The notes beneath the pieces were generated by a model. That model saw only the letters and a program-made list of their open reading frames with translations. It ran no database searches and was not told the origin of the DNA. The translations under genes were made by a program, and so were the position numbers. 64,000 nucleotides of DNA. It comes from Duodenibacillus sp. (GTDB taxonomy: Bacteria > Pseudomonadota > Gammaproteobacteria > Burkholderiales > Burkholderiaceae_F). The stretch lies in the NCBI GenBank assembly GCA_017628205.1, contig JAGBZO010000045.1, positions 124,001-188,000 of the forward strand. Reading direction: 5' to 3'. Numbering within the stretch: position 1 is the stretch's first letter; every line of letters begins with the position of its first letter. Below, piece by piece: positions 25,362 to 33,542 of the stretch.

Positions 25362-26090
25362 TTAATAGAGAAGAGCTAGAAACAAAGGAACAACAAACGG
25401 TGCCGTAAAAGCGGTGAAAAGACCGGTCAGCCCCATACCCAATCCGGAAAAGGCGCCGGTTTTTCGGCTGATCAAAAATGCACCGGCCGTGCCGAGCCCG
25501 TGTGCAGCCAAACCGGTGGAAAAGCCGATGACGGCTTCGTCTTTTTCCTTTAATAAACGAGCTACCGGTCGAATGAAAGCGCAACCAATGGCTCCGGTGA
25601 TCACGACGGAGGCCGCGGTTAGCGAGGGAATGCCTCCCAATGCTTCGGAAACGCCCATGGCGATGGGAACGGTAATGCTTTTCGGTGCCAGACTGATCAC
25701 GGTTTCAAAACTGGCTCCGAACCATTTGGCCAATACCATGGCAGAAACCATGGCGACCAAGGCGCCGACAATCAACCCGACTGTCAGAGGCAACCAAAGT
25801 TTGGACAAATGCGAGCGTTGCTCGTACAGAGGAACGGCAAGCGCGACGGTTGCGGGCCCAAGCAGGGCGTGCAACAACTGCCCGCCTTGAAAATAGGTTT
25901 GAAAGTTTGTTCCGCTGGCATAGAGAAAGGCGATTAAAAGCACGATGCTCGTGGCTACGGGAGGCACCGCCTTCATTGGCGGACAAACTTGGCATAGCCA
26001 AATACCGAAGTAATAGCTCAAGACGGTCAAGGTCAACCAAAAAATAGGCTCGTGGCGCAGTGCTTCCCAGGTCGTCAACAAGGCGTTCAT
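25362..26090 (-). CDS. lrgB: LrgB/CidB family membrane protein
   Basis: The 242-residue protein has about seven hydrophobic segments. It carries LrgB blocks GPATVALAVPLYEQR, LAPKSITVPIAMGVSEALGGIPSLTA, GAIGC and the C-terminal GLAAHGLGTAGA. LrgAB and CidAB pairs were described as antiholin/holin-like, and plant and bacterial members transport glycolate or pyruvate. It overlaps lrgA by 4 nt (ATGA), and the start at 26090 is set by that overlap. The longer ORF upstream of it is the out-of-frame shadow of lrgA. Confidence 0.92.
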   Translation of the reverse strand: MNALLTTWEALRHEPIFWLTLTVLSYYFGIWLCQVCPPMKAVPPVATSIVLLIAFLYASGTNFQTYFQGGQLLHALLGPATVALAVPLYEQRSHLSKLWLPLTVGLIVGALVAMVSAMVLAKWFGASFETVISLAPKSITVPIAMGVSEALGGIPSLTAASVVITGAIGCAFIRPVARLLKEKDEAVIGFSTGLAAHGLGTAGAFLISRKTGAFSGLGMGLTGLFTAFTAPFVVPLFLALLY

Positions 26091-26449
26091 TTTGTTTTCT
26101 CCCCGGACGACTCCAACCAACGTTTCGTCCATCGAATGGTGAGGGCGGTAACGATCATCCCTAACACGGTGGAAATCAGCAAGGCGAGGAAAATGGCCAA
26201 GGCTTCGCCTTGAATACGTTCCGCGTGCTCGATCAGACCGACGCCGGCCGGAACGAAAAAAAGGGCCAAATGAGACAAAAAGACGTTGGCTGATTGGCGC
26301 GTGCGCTCGAGAAGTGGCGGATAGACGAGCAACCCGATGATGAGCAACAGCATACCCATGACGGGAGCTGGAACGGGAAGCGAGCATATTGTCACGAGGA
26401 AAAGCCCGATCAGTTGAAAGGACATCAAAATGGCTAAGGACAACAGCAT
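26087..26449 (-). CDS. lrgA: LrgA/CidA family membrane protein
   Basis: A 120-residue protein with four hydrophobic segments and the family blocks LPVPAPVMGMLLL and ALFFVPAGVGLI. It is the partner of LrgB and translationally coupled to it by ATGA. GAAGG lies about 9 nt before the ATG. A regulator (LytTR or LysR type) often sits beside such pairs, but none is present here; a 549-nt gap precedes it. Confidence 0.9.
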   Translation of the reverse strand: MLLSLAILMSFQLIGLFLVTICSLPVPAPVMGMLLLIIGLLVYPPLLERTRQSANVFLSHLALFFVPAGVGLIEHAERIQGEALAIFLALLISTVLGMIVTALTIRWTKRWLESSGEKTK

Positions 26450-26998
26450 GGCGTGTGACCTTCGGAGTATTCAGGGACAAATCGACTGACGCTTCTTTTC
26501 AAAAGCGAAGTGCAGTGGTAAGCTTACGCGAATTTGTCTTCGAGATGCTTCGGGACAAAGAGGAAAGGTTAAACGGACGACTGGACTGGTTCGGTCTGAG
26601 GTAAGGATGCGACAACGCCAAAACGATTCGATCTTCGATACGTCGGTCGGGCTTCGACGAAACGGTCTTGCCCGTCGTTTTTCTTTCCTTTCCTTTGACG
26701 AGGCGTTCGCCTCCTTCTTCTTTCTCTCTCCGTTTTCTTCTATTGTTTCATCGTGTCGGTTTTGAACGCGAGGACGATGCGTGCGCATTCTCGACGTGCG
26801 CAAAAGAACAAACGGGGCTCGGGTGGAAGCGGGCGGGTTGTCGGTGATGTTGTCGAACTCTCACTAATTGAGGGATGAGAAGATGGCAATGCCCGAGAAC
26901 CTGTGACAGCCTTGATGTAATGCATTAAAGTGTCATGCAATGCACACGAAAATCAGATTGATTGTCGAGAATGGACTCAACGTTAAGAGAGATACGAT
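26450..26998. other. 549-nt gene-free stretch between lrgA and the codA-like gene
   Basis: No convincing gene is seen; the 110-codon minus-strand ORF here is Arg/Lys/Ser-rich without a ribosome-binding site. The stretch holds a pyrimidine-rich tract on the plus strand (about 26687-26750) around a GAGGC-GTTC-GCCTC hairpin. Close to the downstream gene lie the palindrome TAATGCATTA and an AATGCA repeat. It must contain the two divergent promoters. Confidence 0.6.
26918..26944. promoter_or_regulatory. Palindromic TGCATT/AATGCA elements upstream of the codA-pyrE pair
   Basis: TAATGCATTA (26918-26927) is a perfect 10-bp palindrome and AATGCA recurs in inverted relation at 26939-26944, about 55 nt before the start codon. 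It is a candidate regulator-binding site; nothing else supports it. Confidence 0.3.
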
Positions 26999-27988
26999 AT
27001 GACGAATGAAACCGCGCGTACGATTCGTGAGATGCTCGAACCGGCCATCATGAAGGCCGGTGGCTGGGTCAACACCCATGCTCACGCAGACCGAGCATTT
27101 ACGCTTTCTCCTGAAATTTTGGATTTGCGCCGCAACTGTACGTTGCAGCAGAAGTGGGACGCTTTGGATCGTCTCAAGAGCGAGTCGACTGAAGAAGATT
27201 TTTATCGCCGCTTCTCCATGTTCTTTGAACTGATGATCAGCCAGGGTTGCACCGCCTGCGCAACGTTTGTCGATATCGACCCGCAAACGGAAGACCGAGC
27301 CATCAACGCCGGTTTGCGCGCGCGCGAACACTATGCCGATCAATTGACGGTCAAGTTTGCGAACCAAACGCTCAAGGGCGTGATCGATCCGGAAGCTCGC
27401 AAGTGGTTTGATTTCGGTTCGAAGTTAGTCGATATCATCGGCGGTTTGCCCAAGCGTGACGAACGCGATCACGGTCGCGCCGCCGAAGCGTTTGACATCT
27501 TGCTCGGCACGGCACGCGAACTTGACAAGATGGTTCACGTTCACGTCGACCAGTTCAATCTGTCGAGCGAATACGAAACCGAAATGTTGGCTCACAAGAC
27601 CTTGGAACACGGTCTCAAGGATCGCGTCGTCGCCATTCACGGCATTTCGATCGGCGCCCACTCTCGCATGTATCGCCAGCGACTCTACGGTCTGCTCAAG
27701 GACGCGGGCGTTATGATGGTATGTTGCCCGACCGCTTGGATTGATACGGCTCGTGCGGAAACGATCGGTCCGATGCACAACTCGATGACGCCGGTGGACG
27801 AATTGGTGCCGGCCGGCGTGACCGTCGCCTTGGGTACCGACAACGTGTGCGACGCCATGGTGCCGTGGAGTGCGGGCGACATGTGGCACGAGTTGCAACT
27901 CTTGGCAACGGGGTGCCGATTTGACGATTTCGAACAGTTGGTAAATATCGCCACGATTAACGGCCGCAAGGTTTTGGGGATTGCATAA
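26999..27988 (+). CDS. Cytosine-deaminase-like amidohydrolase
   Basis: A metal-dependent TIM-barrel hydrolase of 329 residues in the cytosine deaminase/atrazine hydrolase branch. Metal ligands visible are H27 and H29 in NTHAHADRAF, the HVHVDQF strand, the HGIS His, and the Asp in ALGTDNVCDAMVPWSAGD, which recalls the CodA C-terminal motif. It starts almost at the first barrel strand and so lacks most of the N-terminal beta-sandwich found in larger members. One nucleotide separates it from a pyrE-like gene, so a role in pyrimidine salvage or breakdown is likely. The exact substrate cannot be told from sequence. Confidence 0.8.
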   Translation: MTNETARTIREMLEPAIMKAGGWVNTHAHADRAFTLSPEILDLRRNCTLQQKWDALDRLKSESTEEDFYRRFSMFFELMISQGCTACATFVDIDPQTEDRAINAGLRAREHYADQLTVKFANQTLKGVIDPEARKWFDFGSKLVDIIGGLPKRDERDHGRAAEAFDILLGTARELDKMVHVHVDQFNLSSEYETEMLAHKTLEHGLKDRVVAIHGISIGAHSRMYRQRLYGLLKDAGVMMVCCPTAWIDTARAETIGPMHNSMTPVDELVPAGVTVALGTDNVCDAMVPWSAGDMWHELQLLATGCRFDDFEQLVNIATINGRKVLGIA

Positions 27989-27989
27989 G

Positions 27990-28685
27990 ATGACGCAGAA
28001 ATTTAAACCGAGTTACACCAGCAGCATTGCTGAAGACATCATGGCGGAACGCCTCATCAATGCGCAGGCCGTTGAATTTTTGTCCGAAGCTCCCATGCGT
28101 TTGAAGTCGGGGTTGATTTCTCCCGTTTACGTTGACAACCGCAAGCTGTTTTCTCACCCCGAAGCATGGACGGACATCATTGAAACGATGGCCAGCCGTG
28201 TTGAAGAATTCGATCTGAAGTTCGATATGGTGGCCGGTGTCGAAGCGGCCGGTTCCATGCACGCGGCTGCGTTGGCCTATCGTTTGCAGGTTCCCGCGCT
28301 CATGGTTCGTCAAAAGGCCAAGACGTACGGCAATCGTTCCCGTATCGAAGGCGCCTCCGTCAAGGGTAAGAACATTCTGCTGTTGGAAGATCACATCTCC
28401 ACGGGGTTGTCTTGCTTGGACGCCATTCGCGCCTTGCGTGACGAAGGGGCCGAAGTGACGCAAGTCATGTCCATCACGAACTATTCGATTCCGGAAACGA
28501 ATCGCTTGTTTGCTGAACAAGGTATCGAAACCTTTGACGTGATTGCCTTCGAGAAGGTGGTTTTGAAGGCCCGCAAGATGGAAGTCATTACCGAAGAGCA
28601 GAAGAATTTGGTAATGGAATGGCTCAAGACTCCGTGGACCTGGGCGGCCATGCACGGCGTCATCGCCAAGGCAATGGAAAACTAA
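27990..28685 (+). CDS. Orotate phosphoribosyltransferase-like protein
   Basis: The 231-residue protein has OPRTase layout. An MRLKSGLISPVYVDNRKL segment matches the substrate hood, MVRQKAKTYGNRSRIEG is the flexible Lys loop, and the PRPP motif reads ILLLEDHISTGLSCLDAIRAL. The canonical PRPP motif has Val-Thr-Thr-Gly after the acidic pair; here His-Ile-Ser-Thr-Gly is found, a mild deviation. ATG 27990 follows the stop of the hydrolase gene by 1 nt. Known pyrE proteins make OMP from orotate. In this operon it could instead salvage a product of the hydrolase. A terminator follows. Confidence 0.8.
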   Translation: MTQKFKPSYTSSIAEDIMAERLINAQAVEFLSEAPMRLKSGLISPVYVDNRKLFSHPEAWTDIIETMASRVEEFDLKFDMVAGVEAAGSMHAAALAYRLQVPALMVRQKAKTYGNRSRIEGASVKGKNILLLEDHISTGLSCLDAIRALRDEGAEVTQVMSITNYSIPETNRLFAEQGIETFDVIAFEKVVLKARKMEVITEEQKNLVMEWLKTPWTWAAMHGVIAKAMEN

Positions 28686-28730
28686 GTCATCTGATTTAGG
28701 TACTTCATTGTAGCCCGTTTGTTGTGGCTC

Positions 28731-28769
28731 ATCCCCGAAAAGCTTTTTTGCAATTCGGGGATTTTTTTT
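28731..28769 (+). terminator. Terminator after the pyrE-like gene
   Basis: ATCCCCGAA and TTCGGGGAT flank a 14-nt loop and run into eight T residues. Confidence 0.85.
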
Positions 28770-28770
28770 G

Positions 28771-28802
28771 CGTAAATATAGAATTTCGCTAGGACATTTA
28801 CG
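28771..28802. promoter_or_regulatory. Inverted repeat upstream of nadX
   Basis: CGTAAAT and ATTTACG (exact, 7 bp) flank 18 nt in the AT-rich leader region of nadX. It could be an operator, but no regulator is suggested by the neighbours. Confidence 0.25.
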
Positions 28803-28878
28803 AACAAATCAATTTATGATGCAAATATCCTTGTGCCAAAGTCAATTGGTATTGGTCAACTTTTTTAGGTGGTAGACA

Positions 28879-29679
28879 ATGAAAACAATTGCAGTTATTG
28901 GTTGTGGTGCCTTAAGTCACGTATTTGCTCAGAATTTGCCGCGTCTTATGCCTGAGGATTACTTGATCACGGGTGTCATGTCGCGTACGCCGGCTCGTAC
29001 GCAGGAATTTGCCGATCTGTTGGGGTGCGGCGCTCACAACGACATTCGCTCGTTATTGGCCTCCCGTCCCGACTTTGTCGTGGAGTTTGCCGGCGTGGAT
29101 GCCGTCCGTCAGTATGCGGAAGAGATCTTGTCTGCCGGTACCAACCTTGTTGTCGCTTCCGTCGGTGCTTTTGCCGACGAAGACTTCAAGAAGAAAATCA
29201 TGGCGGTGGCTCGTCAGACGCGCACCAAGGTGTACATCCCGAGCGGCGCGATCGGCGGTTTTGACTTGATGAAGACGTTTGCTTTGATGGGTAACGCCGA
29301 AGTGACCATCGATGATTATTTGTCTTCCGACGCTTTGTCGGGGGCGCCTTTCCTGAAGGATCGCAACATCGCTATCGACCAGCCTGGCGTTGTTTTCAGC
29401 GGCACTCCGAGCGAAGCTATCGAAGGCTTCCCCAAGAATGTGAACGTTGCCGTTGCAACCGCCATGGCTACGGCTTCTCCCAACGCCAAGATCAACATTC
29501 ACTGTGTTCCCGAGACCGATGAAACGACGCATCGCATCACGTTGAAGAACAACTTGATGCATGCCGAGTTGAATATTTCGTCTCGCCCCGATCCTGAAAA
29601 TCCTCGCTCCAGCGTTTCCGCTGCGTGGAACGTTCTGACCCTGTTCAAGACGCTGGCTTCGCCGATGGTCTACTTCTAA
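28879..29679 (+). CDS. nadX: L-aspartate dehydrogenase
   Basis: The 266-residue protein belongs to the DUF108 aspartate dehydrogenase family, which interconverts aspartate and iminoaspartate/oxaloacetate with NAD(P) and can start NAD synthesis. The Rossmann GCGALS is at residues 9-14, FVVEFAGVDAVRQYAEEIL is the second half of the fold, and IPSGAIGGFDLMK is the family signature. The C-terminal THRITL and NPRSSVSAAWNVLTLFKTL are also typical. AGGTGG precedes the ATG. It stands alone between two terminators, next to the pyrimidine-type pair. No nadA or nadC is in view, so a role in aspartate metabolism is as likely as NAD synthesis. Confidence 0.9.
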   Translation: MKTIAVIGCGALSHVFAQNLPRLMPEDYLITGVMSRTPARTQEFADLLGCGAHNDIRSLLASRPDFVVEFAGVDAVRQYAEEILSAGTNLVVASVGAFADEDFKKKIMAVARQTRTKVYIPSGAIGGFDLMKTFALMGNAEVTIDDYLSSDALSGAPFLKDRNIAIDQPGVVFSGTPSEAIEGFPKNVNVAVATAMATASPNAKINIHCVPETDETTHRITLKNNLMHAELNISSRPDPENPRSSVSAAWNVLTLFKTLASPMVYF

Positions 29680-29706
29680 GAGTCACACGGATTCGGACTT
29701 GTTTGA

Positions 29707-29753
29707 GCCGTATCGTTTCCGTTTAAGAGGAAATGATACGGCTTTCTTTTTTG
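29707..29753 (+). terminator. Terminator after nadX
   Basis: AGCCGTATCGTTTCC pairs with GGAAATGATACGGCT (one G-T pair), giving a 15-bp stem, an 8-nt loop and a T run. Confidence 0.85.
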
Positions 29754-29761
29754 GGTCGAGA

Positions 29762-30424
29762 TTAGGTTGAGGAAATGATGGAGAGGATGTCGAGAGGATG
29801 CCGCGCAATCCAATCGGCGTTCCAGGAGAAGGGGGCATGTTTGCTTCCGACGTACCCCCAGGCGGCGGCAACGGTTCGGCAAGAGGCTGCACGGCCGGCT
29901 TCGATGTCGCGTCGATCGTCCCCGACATAGAGCGTTGTTTCGGGATTGGCTCCCAGTTCCCGCAAGGCCAAGAAAATGGGATCGGGGGACGGCTTGGGAT
30001 GAGGGGTCGAGTCGCCGCCGATCAGACAACCCGGACGCAGGTCGTTGGCTTCGCACAGCAGACGAGCCAAATGCGAGTGCTTGTTTGTCACGACGCCCCA
30101 ATCAATGGAACGTTCTTCCAGATGATGCAACAACGCAGAGATGCCTTCAAAAGGACCGCAACCCTCATTGATATGCGTCTCGTAGTAAGAGAGCAAAGAC
30201 GATTTCCTCTGTTCAAAAGAACGGGCGTCGGTAGGCAAGCGCAGGCCGCTCCACAAGAGGCCTCGGACGCCGTGACTGCAGACGTCTCGCATGGCGAGGA
30301 AAGGCAGTTCCGGCAGATGTATTTCGCGTCTTACGGCATTGGCGGCGGCAACGAGAGCCGGAGCGCTGTCAATCAGCGTTCCGTCCAAATCGAATAAAAC
30401 GGTACGAATGGTCGAACTGGTCAT
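29762..30424 (-). CDS. gph: Phosphoglycolate phosphatase-like HAD hydrolase
   Basis: A 220-residue HAD superfamily protein. Motif I is FDLDGTLIDSAP, motif II WGVVTNK, motif III HPKPSPDP and motif IV YVGDDRRDIEAGRAA. The small helical cap after motif I is of the Gph/PGMB type. In betaproteobacteria such a gene usually removes 2-phosphoglycolate formed during DNA repair. Substrate cannot be fixed from sequence. It is downstream of the phosphate transporter gene, separated by a terminator. Confidence 0.85.
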   Translation of the reverse strand: MTSSTIRTVLFDLDGTLIDSAPALVAAANAVRREIHLPELPFLAMRDVCSHGVRGLLWSGLRLPTDARSFEQRKSSLLSYYETHINEGCGPFEGISALLHHLEERSIDWGVVTNKHSHLARLLCEANDLRPGCLIGGDSTPHPKPSPDPIFLALRELGANPETTLYVGDDRRDIEAGRAASCRTVAAAWGYVGSKHAPFSWNADWIARHPLDILSIISST

Positions 30425-30441
30425 GAACGAGCGAAAAGAAA

Positions 30442-30471
30442 AAAGAAGGCCTCATCGCGAGACGAGGCCTT
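30442..30471 (-). terminator. Terminator after the PiT transporter gene
   Basis: AAGGCCTC and GAGGCCTT flank a 10-nt loop; on the minus strand the T-rich stretch CTTCTTTTTT follows. Confidence 0.8.
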
Positions 30472-30482
30472 AAGTTTAGTCG

Positions 30483-32837
30483 TTAGTTTTGACGATCGTG
30501 TTTGGTCAAATGCAATACATGCAAAATACGATCTGACAAATGTACGGATGCGGGGCTATCCTCCAAGCTGGAGCCGTCATGCGGTTGCGATGTATCGCTT
30601 TGCGTGTCCATTTGGGCCTTCTTGTCGCACAACTCGTTCAGTTCTTGTTGCATGACGGAAACGATGGTATAGCGCGAGACGATCTCACGTCCCAATTGCA
30701 AGAAAGACAGATACAGTTCGCAGCCGCGCATGGAAATATCTTCGGAAGAAATCGAACGCAACAAGTCGTTTTGCATCCGTTCGATTGAAGAAATGATTTC
30801 ATGCGTGCTCAGCATCAAAGTTTCAAGCGCGTGACGTCCCTCCGCACCGCGCGTCAACTTTTGCAAATCTTGCGACAGACGAAGAAGGTTGAGCTTGAGT
30901 TCGCCGTGGAAAACGCGATGACGATTGGCGATGTGTTCTTTCGTGGTTGTGGACAAGCGCTGGAGTTCACGACATACTTCGCGCATGTTGGAGAATGCGC
31001 GGTAGTACATGTAGCGAGCGTCACGATCGAGTTTCGGGTCGTTTTCACTGTCCTGCTCCAGCGTGTAATACACTCGACGGCCTTGACTGAGTTGCTCGAA
31101 CAAAGCGGACGATTCGACTTTCAAACGGCGCAAAGAGCTTTCGTTGTCATTCAAGAAAGCGCTGATCGTTTCGCTGAACAATTCGACCGTTCGCGTTAAG
31201 TTCGGACCAACGACGGTATTGATCGCATCGCGCACGGCGATGCAATCGCGGCCTTTGAGGAGAGAGTCGGATTGAACTTCTTCCGATTTGTTGATGAAGT
31301 TCGAACGAATCAACAACGTCACGACCAGGATCATCAAAGCGACGGCCATCAAATTGCCGCCGAGATTGATCAACGTGCAAACCAAGCCGCCCATTGCGCA
31401 GGCTGCGAAGGCGGTCAAGAACCAGCCGCTGATGACGGTTAAAACGCCGGAAATGCGGTAAACGGCGCTTTCTCGGTCCCATGCGCCGTCAGCGAAACTC
31501 GAGCCCATGGCCACCATGAAGGTGACGTACGTCGTGGACAAAGGCAACTTCAAAGAGGTGGCGGTGGCAATCAAGATGGAACTCAGAACCAAGTTGATTG
31601 AGGCGCGAACATAGTCAAAGGGCAGGGCGACTTCGCCGCGCTGAAGCTTGCGAGGTTTGAAGCGCGAGTCGATGCCGGAACGAATGCCCGAGGGAATGAT
31701 TTGATTGATGATCGTGCCGAGCGTCATGGACGAACGCACGATCATGCGACCGGGTAAAGACGAACCGAATTGTTCTTGTTCCCCGGCCTGGCTCGAAGAG
31801 AGGTTCAGGGAGGTCTTCAAAACGCGGTGCGCTTTTTTACTGCACCACAAGGTCAAAACCATGACGAGACCGGCCAACAACAGGTACAAAGTCGGGGCCT
31901 TGGAAGCTTCAAGCAGGCTGTTCATCATATAGGTGTCGCCGTTGACGCCGCCGTTGGCGGTAAAGTCGACAACGCTGTCCAAAGCGGCCAAGGGAACGCC
32001 GACGAAGTTGACCAAATCGTTACCTGCAAAGGCAAATGCCAAAGAGAACGTGCCGCTCAAAATAATGATGCGGAATACGTTGAGCTGGACAAGCCAGATC
32101 AAGATTTGGAATACGATCGACAACCCGATGAACAAAGACAACAAGATCGTCATCGTATTGGCATTGATCCAGTCGATCCATTCGGGACGCATGAAGCTCG
32201 AACCTTTGGCCCCCTTCATGATCAGGAAGTAGAAAATGGACGTGATGGCAAAGCCGCCATAGATGCCGCCGATGCGGCGGTACATGGCTTCGAAATGGAA
32301 CGTGAAGATAATGCGCGCCAGATACTGCACGATGGCGCCCGCAATGAAGGCGATGACGACCGATACCAAAATGCCAGAGATGATGGTCAGCGCTTTGCTG
32401 CTGTTAATGAACGTGGCCACCTCGACGAGACTGGCGCCGGCAGACGTCAGCTTGTAAATGGCGGCGGCCAGGGACGTACCGAGAAGTTCGAAAATGATGG
32501 ATACCGTCGTGGAAGTCGGCAGTCCGAGCGAGTTGAACGTATCGAGAAGAAACACTTCACTGATCATGACTGCCAGGAAAATAACCATGATCTCGTTGAA
32601 GGTGAACATTTGAGGATGGAAAACACCCGAGCGCGCCACTTCCATCATGCCGGACGAGAAGGTTGCGCCTAGCAACACGCCGAAACTGGCGACCCACATG
32701 GTCGTACGGAAGGATGCGATACGGCAACCGATGGCTGAGTTCAGGAAGTTGACCGCGTCATTGCTGACGCCGACAAACAAGTCGAAGCAAGCCAGAATGA
32801 TCAGAAAGCCAAGAATGACAAAATAAAACTGTTCCAT
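30483..32837 (-). CDS. PiT-family inorganic phosphate transporter, long form with a PhoU-like cytoplasmic tail
   Basis: The 784-residue protein is a phosphate:cation symporter with two inverted PiT halves. The first half has GVSNDAVNFLNSAIG and the second FAFAGNDLVNFVGVP, both versions of the GANDxAN signature, plus GLPTSTTVS and LPLSTTYV, the paired Thr motifs. About a dozen membrane segments span residues 1-530. The last 250 residues are soluble and helical, with charged heptads resembling PhoU, and end in an acidic, Ser-rich stretch. E. coli PitA has 499 residues, so the tail is a real extension, as in Bacteroidetes-type PiT. No separate phoU is next to it. Confidence 0.88.
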   Translation of the reverse strand: MEQFYFVILGFLIILACFDLFVGVSNDAVNFLNSAIGCRIASFRTTMWVASFGVLLGATFSSGMMEVARSGVFHPQMFTFNEIMVIFLAVMISEVFLLDTFNSLGLPTSTTVSIIFELLGTSLAAAIYKLTSAGASLVEVATFINSSKALTIISGILVSVVIAFIAGAIVQYLARIIFTFHFEAMYRRIGGIYGGFAITSIFYFLIMKGAKGSSFMRPEWIDWINANTMTILLSLFIGLSIVFQILIWLVQLNVFRIIILSGTFSLAFAFAGNDLVNFVGVPLAALDSVVDFTANGGVNGDTYMMNSLLEASKAPTLYLLLAGLVMVLTLWCSKKAHRVLKTSLNLSSSQAGEQEQFGSSLPGRMIVRSSMTLGTIINQIIPSGIRSGIDSRFKPRKLQRGEVALPFDYVRASINLVLSSILIATATSLKLPLSTTYVTFMVAMGSSFADGAWDRESAVYRISGVLTVISGWFLTAFAACAMGGLVCTLINLGGNLMAVALMILVVTLLIRSNFINKSEEVQSDSLLKGRDCIAVRDAINTVVGPNLTRTVELFSETISAFLNDNESSLRRLKVESSALFEQLSQGRRVYYTLEQDSENDPKLDRDARYMYYRAFSNMREVCRELQRLSTTTKEHIANRHRVFHGELKLNLLRLSQDLQKLTRGAEGRHALETLMLSTHEIISSIERMQNDLLRSISSEDISMRGCELYLSFLQLGREIVSRYTIVSVMQQELNELCDKKAQMDTQSDTSQPHDGSSLEDSPASVHLSDRILHVLHLTKHDRQN

Positions 32838-32938
32838 AGAATGTAAGCGCAGAAGACTTGTTTGTGCGAATCGAGTTTGCCAGGTGATTGTTTACACACT
32901 TGTCTACGATAAATTGTATAGAAACCTTCGCGCAACAC

Positions 32939-32977
32939 ATAAAAGATCACCCGTCTTTTGAGGACGGGTGATCTTTT
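32939..32977 (-). terminator. Terminator after yhbY
   Basis: AAAAGATCACCCGTC and its complement form a long stem with T runs on both strands. It lies just beyond the yhbY stop. Confidence 0.85.
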
Positions 32978-32988
32978 GTTGAAACAGA

Positions 32989-33483
32989 TTAGGCAAGAGC
33001 GGCCTTTTTGGTCAGGCGCTTGTGTTTCGGGCGGGCTTTGATAACGATTTTTTTACCCTTTTTGTCAACGGCGGGTTTGGCGGGAGCCTTCTTGGTTTTT
33101 GCCTTGGGATCGACGGGCTTGCGGGCGCCGCGAGCGCCGGGATCGGCCTTTGCGCCCAAAACCAGTTTCTGAGTCGCTGCCTTGGCGGTTGCTTCTGCGG
33201 CGTCATCTTCCTGAGGACGGTAGAAAACGAGCATTTTGCCGATCATTTGAATGCGTGCGGCATTCAACTTTTCGGCAACGGTGTGATAAATTTCCATCCG
33301 TTCTTCACGATCATCGGAAGGTACGTGTACTTTGATCAGGCCGTGGTGCTTCAATGCACGGTCGATTTCCTTGATAACGGCGTCGGTAAAGCCCTGTGCG
33401 CCGAGTAAAACCATCGGAGCGAGGTGGTGGGCCTGGGCGCGCAACGTCAAGCGTTCATTGCGTTCGAGAATGAGTTCTGCCAT
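32989..33483 (-). CDS. yhbY: YhbY/CRM-domain RNA-binding protein with a basic C-terminal tail
   Basis: Residues 1-95 are the CRM domain: RLTLRAQAHHLAPMVLLGAQGFTDAVIKEIDRAL, then HHGLIKVHV and the IQMIGKMLVFYRP strand. YhbY binds 50S precursors and acts in ribosome assembly. E. coli YhbY ends at 97 residues. Here an extra 65 residues of Lys, Ala, Pro and Arg follow and end in KHKRLTKKAALA, probably a disordered RNA-binding tail. The gene is divergent from rlmE, which modifies the same 50S precursor, an arrangement shared across proteobacteria. Confidence 0.93.
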   Translation of the reverse strand: MAELILERNERLTLRAQAHHLAPMVLLGAQGFTDAVIKEIDRALKHHGLIKVHVPSDDREERMEIYHTVAEKLNAARIQMIGKMLVFYRPQEDDAAEATAKAATQKLVLGAKADPGARGARKPVDPKAKTKKAPAKPAVDKKGKKIVIKARPKHKRLTKKAALA

Positions 33484-33505
33484 ATTGTTTCTAATGTGGT
33501 CGTGT

Positions 33506-33535
33506 TTGAAAAATAAGTCAACGTATCGGTATTGT
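33506..33535 (+). promoter_or_regulatory. Candidate sigma-70 promoter immediately before rlmE
   Basis: TTGAAA and TATTGT are 18 nt apart. A start site 6-7 nt after the -10 falls on or next to the rlmE ATG at 33543, so the mRNA could be leaderless. No Shine-Dalgarno is seen. Confidence 0.4.
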
Positions 33536-33542
33536 AGCGGTT

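Noticed and set aside
26471-26803. 110-codon minus-strand ORF upstream of lrgA
   Set aside because: Arg/Lys/Ser-rich, no start signals, translates a pyrimidine-rich tract; most likely non-coding.
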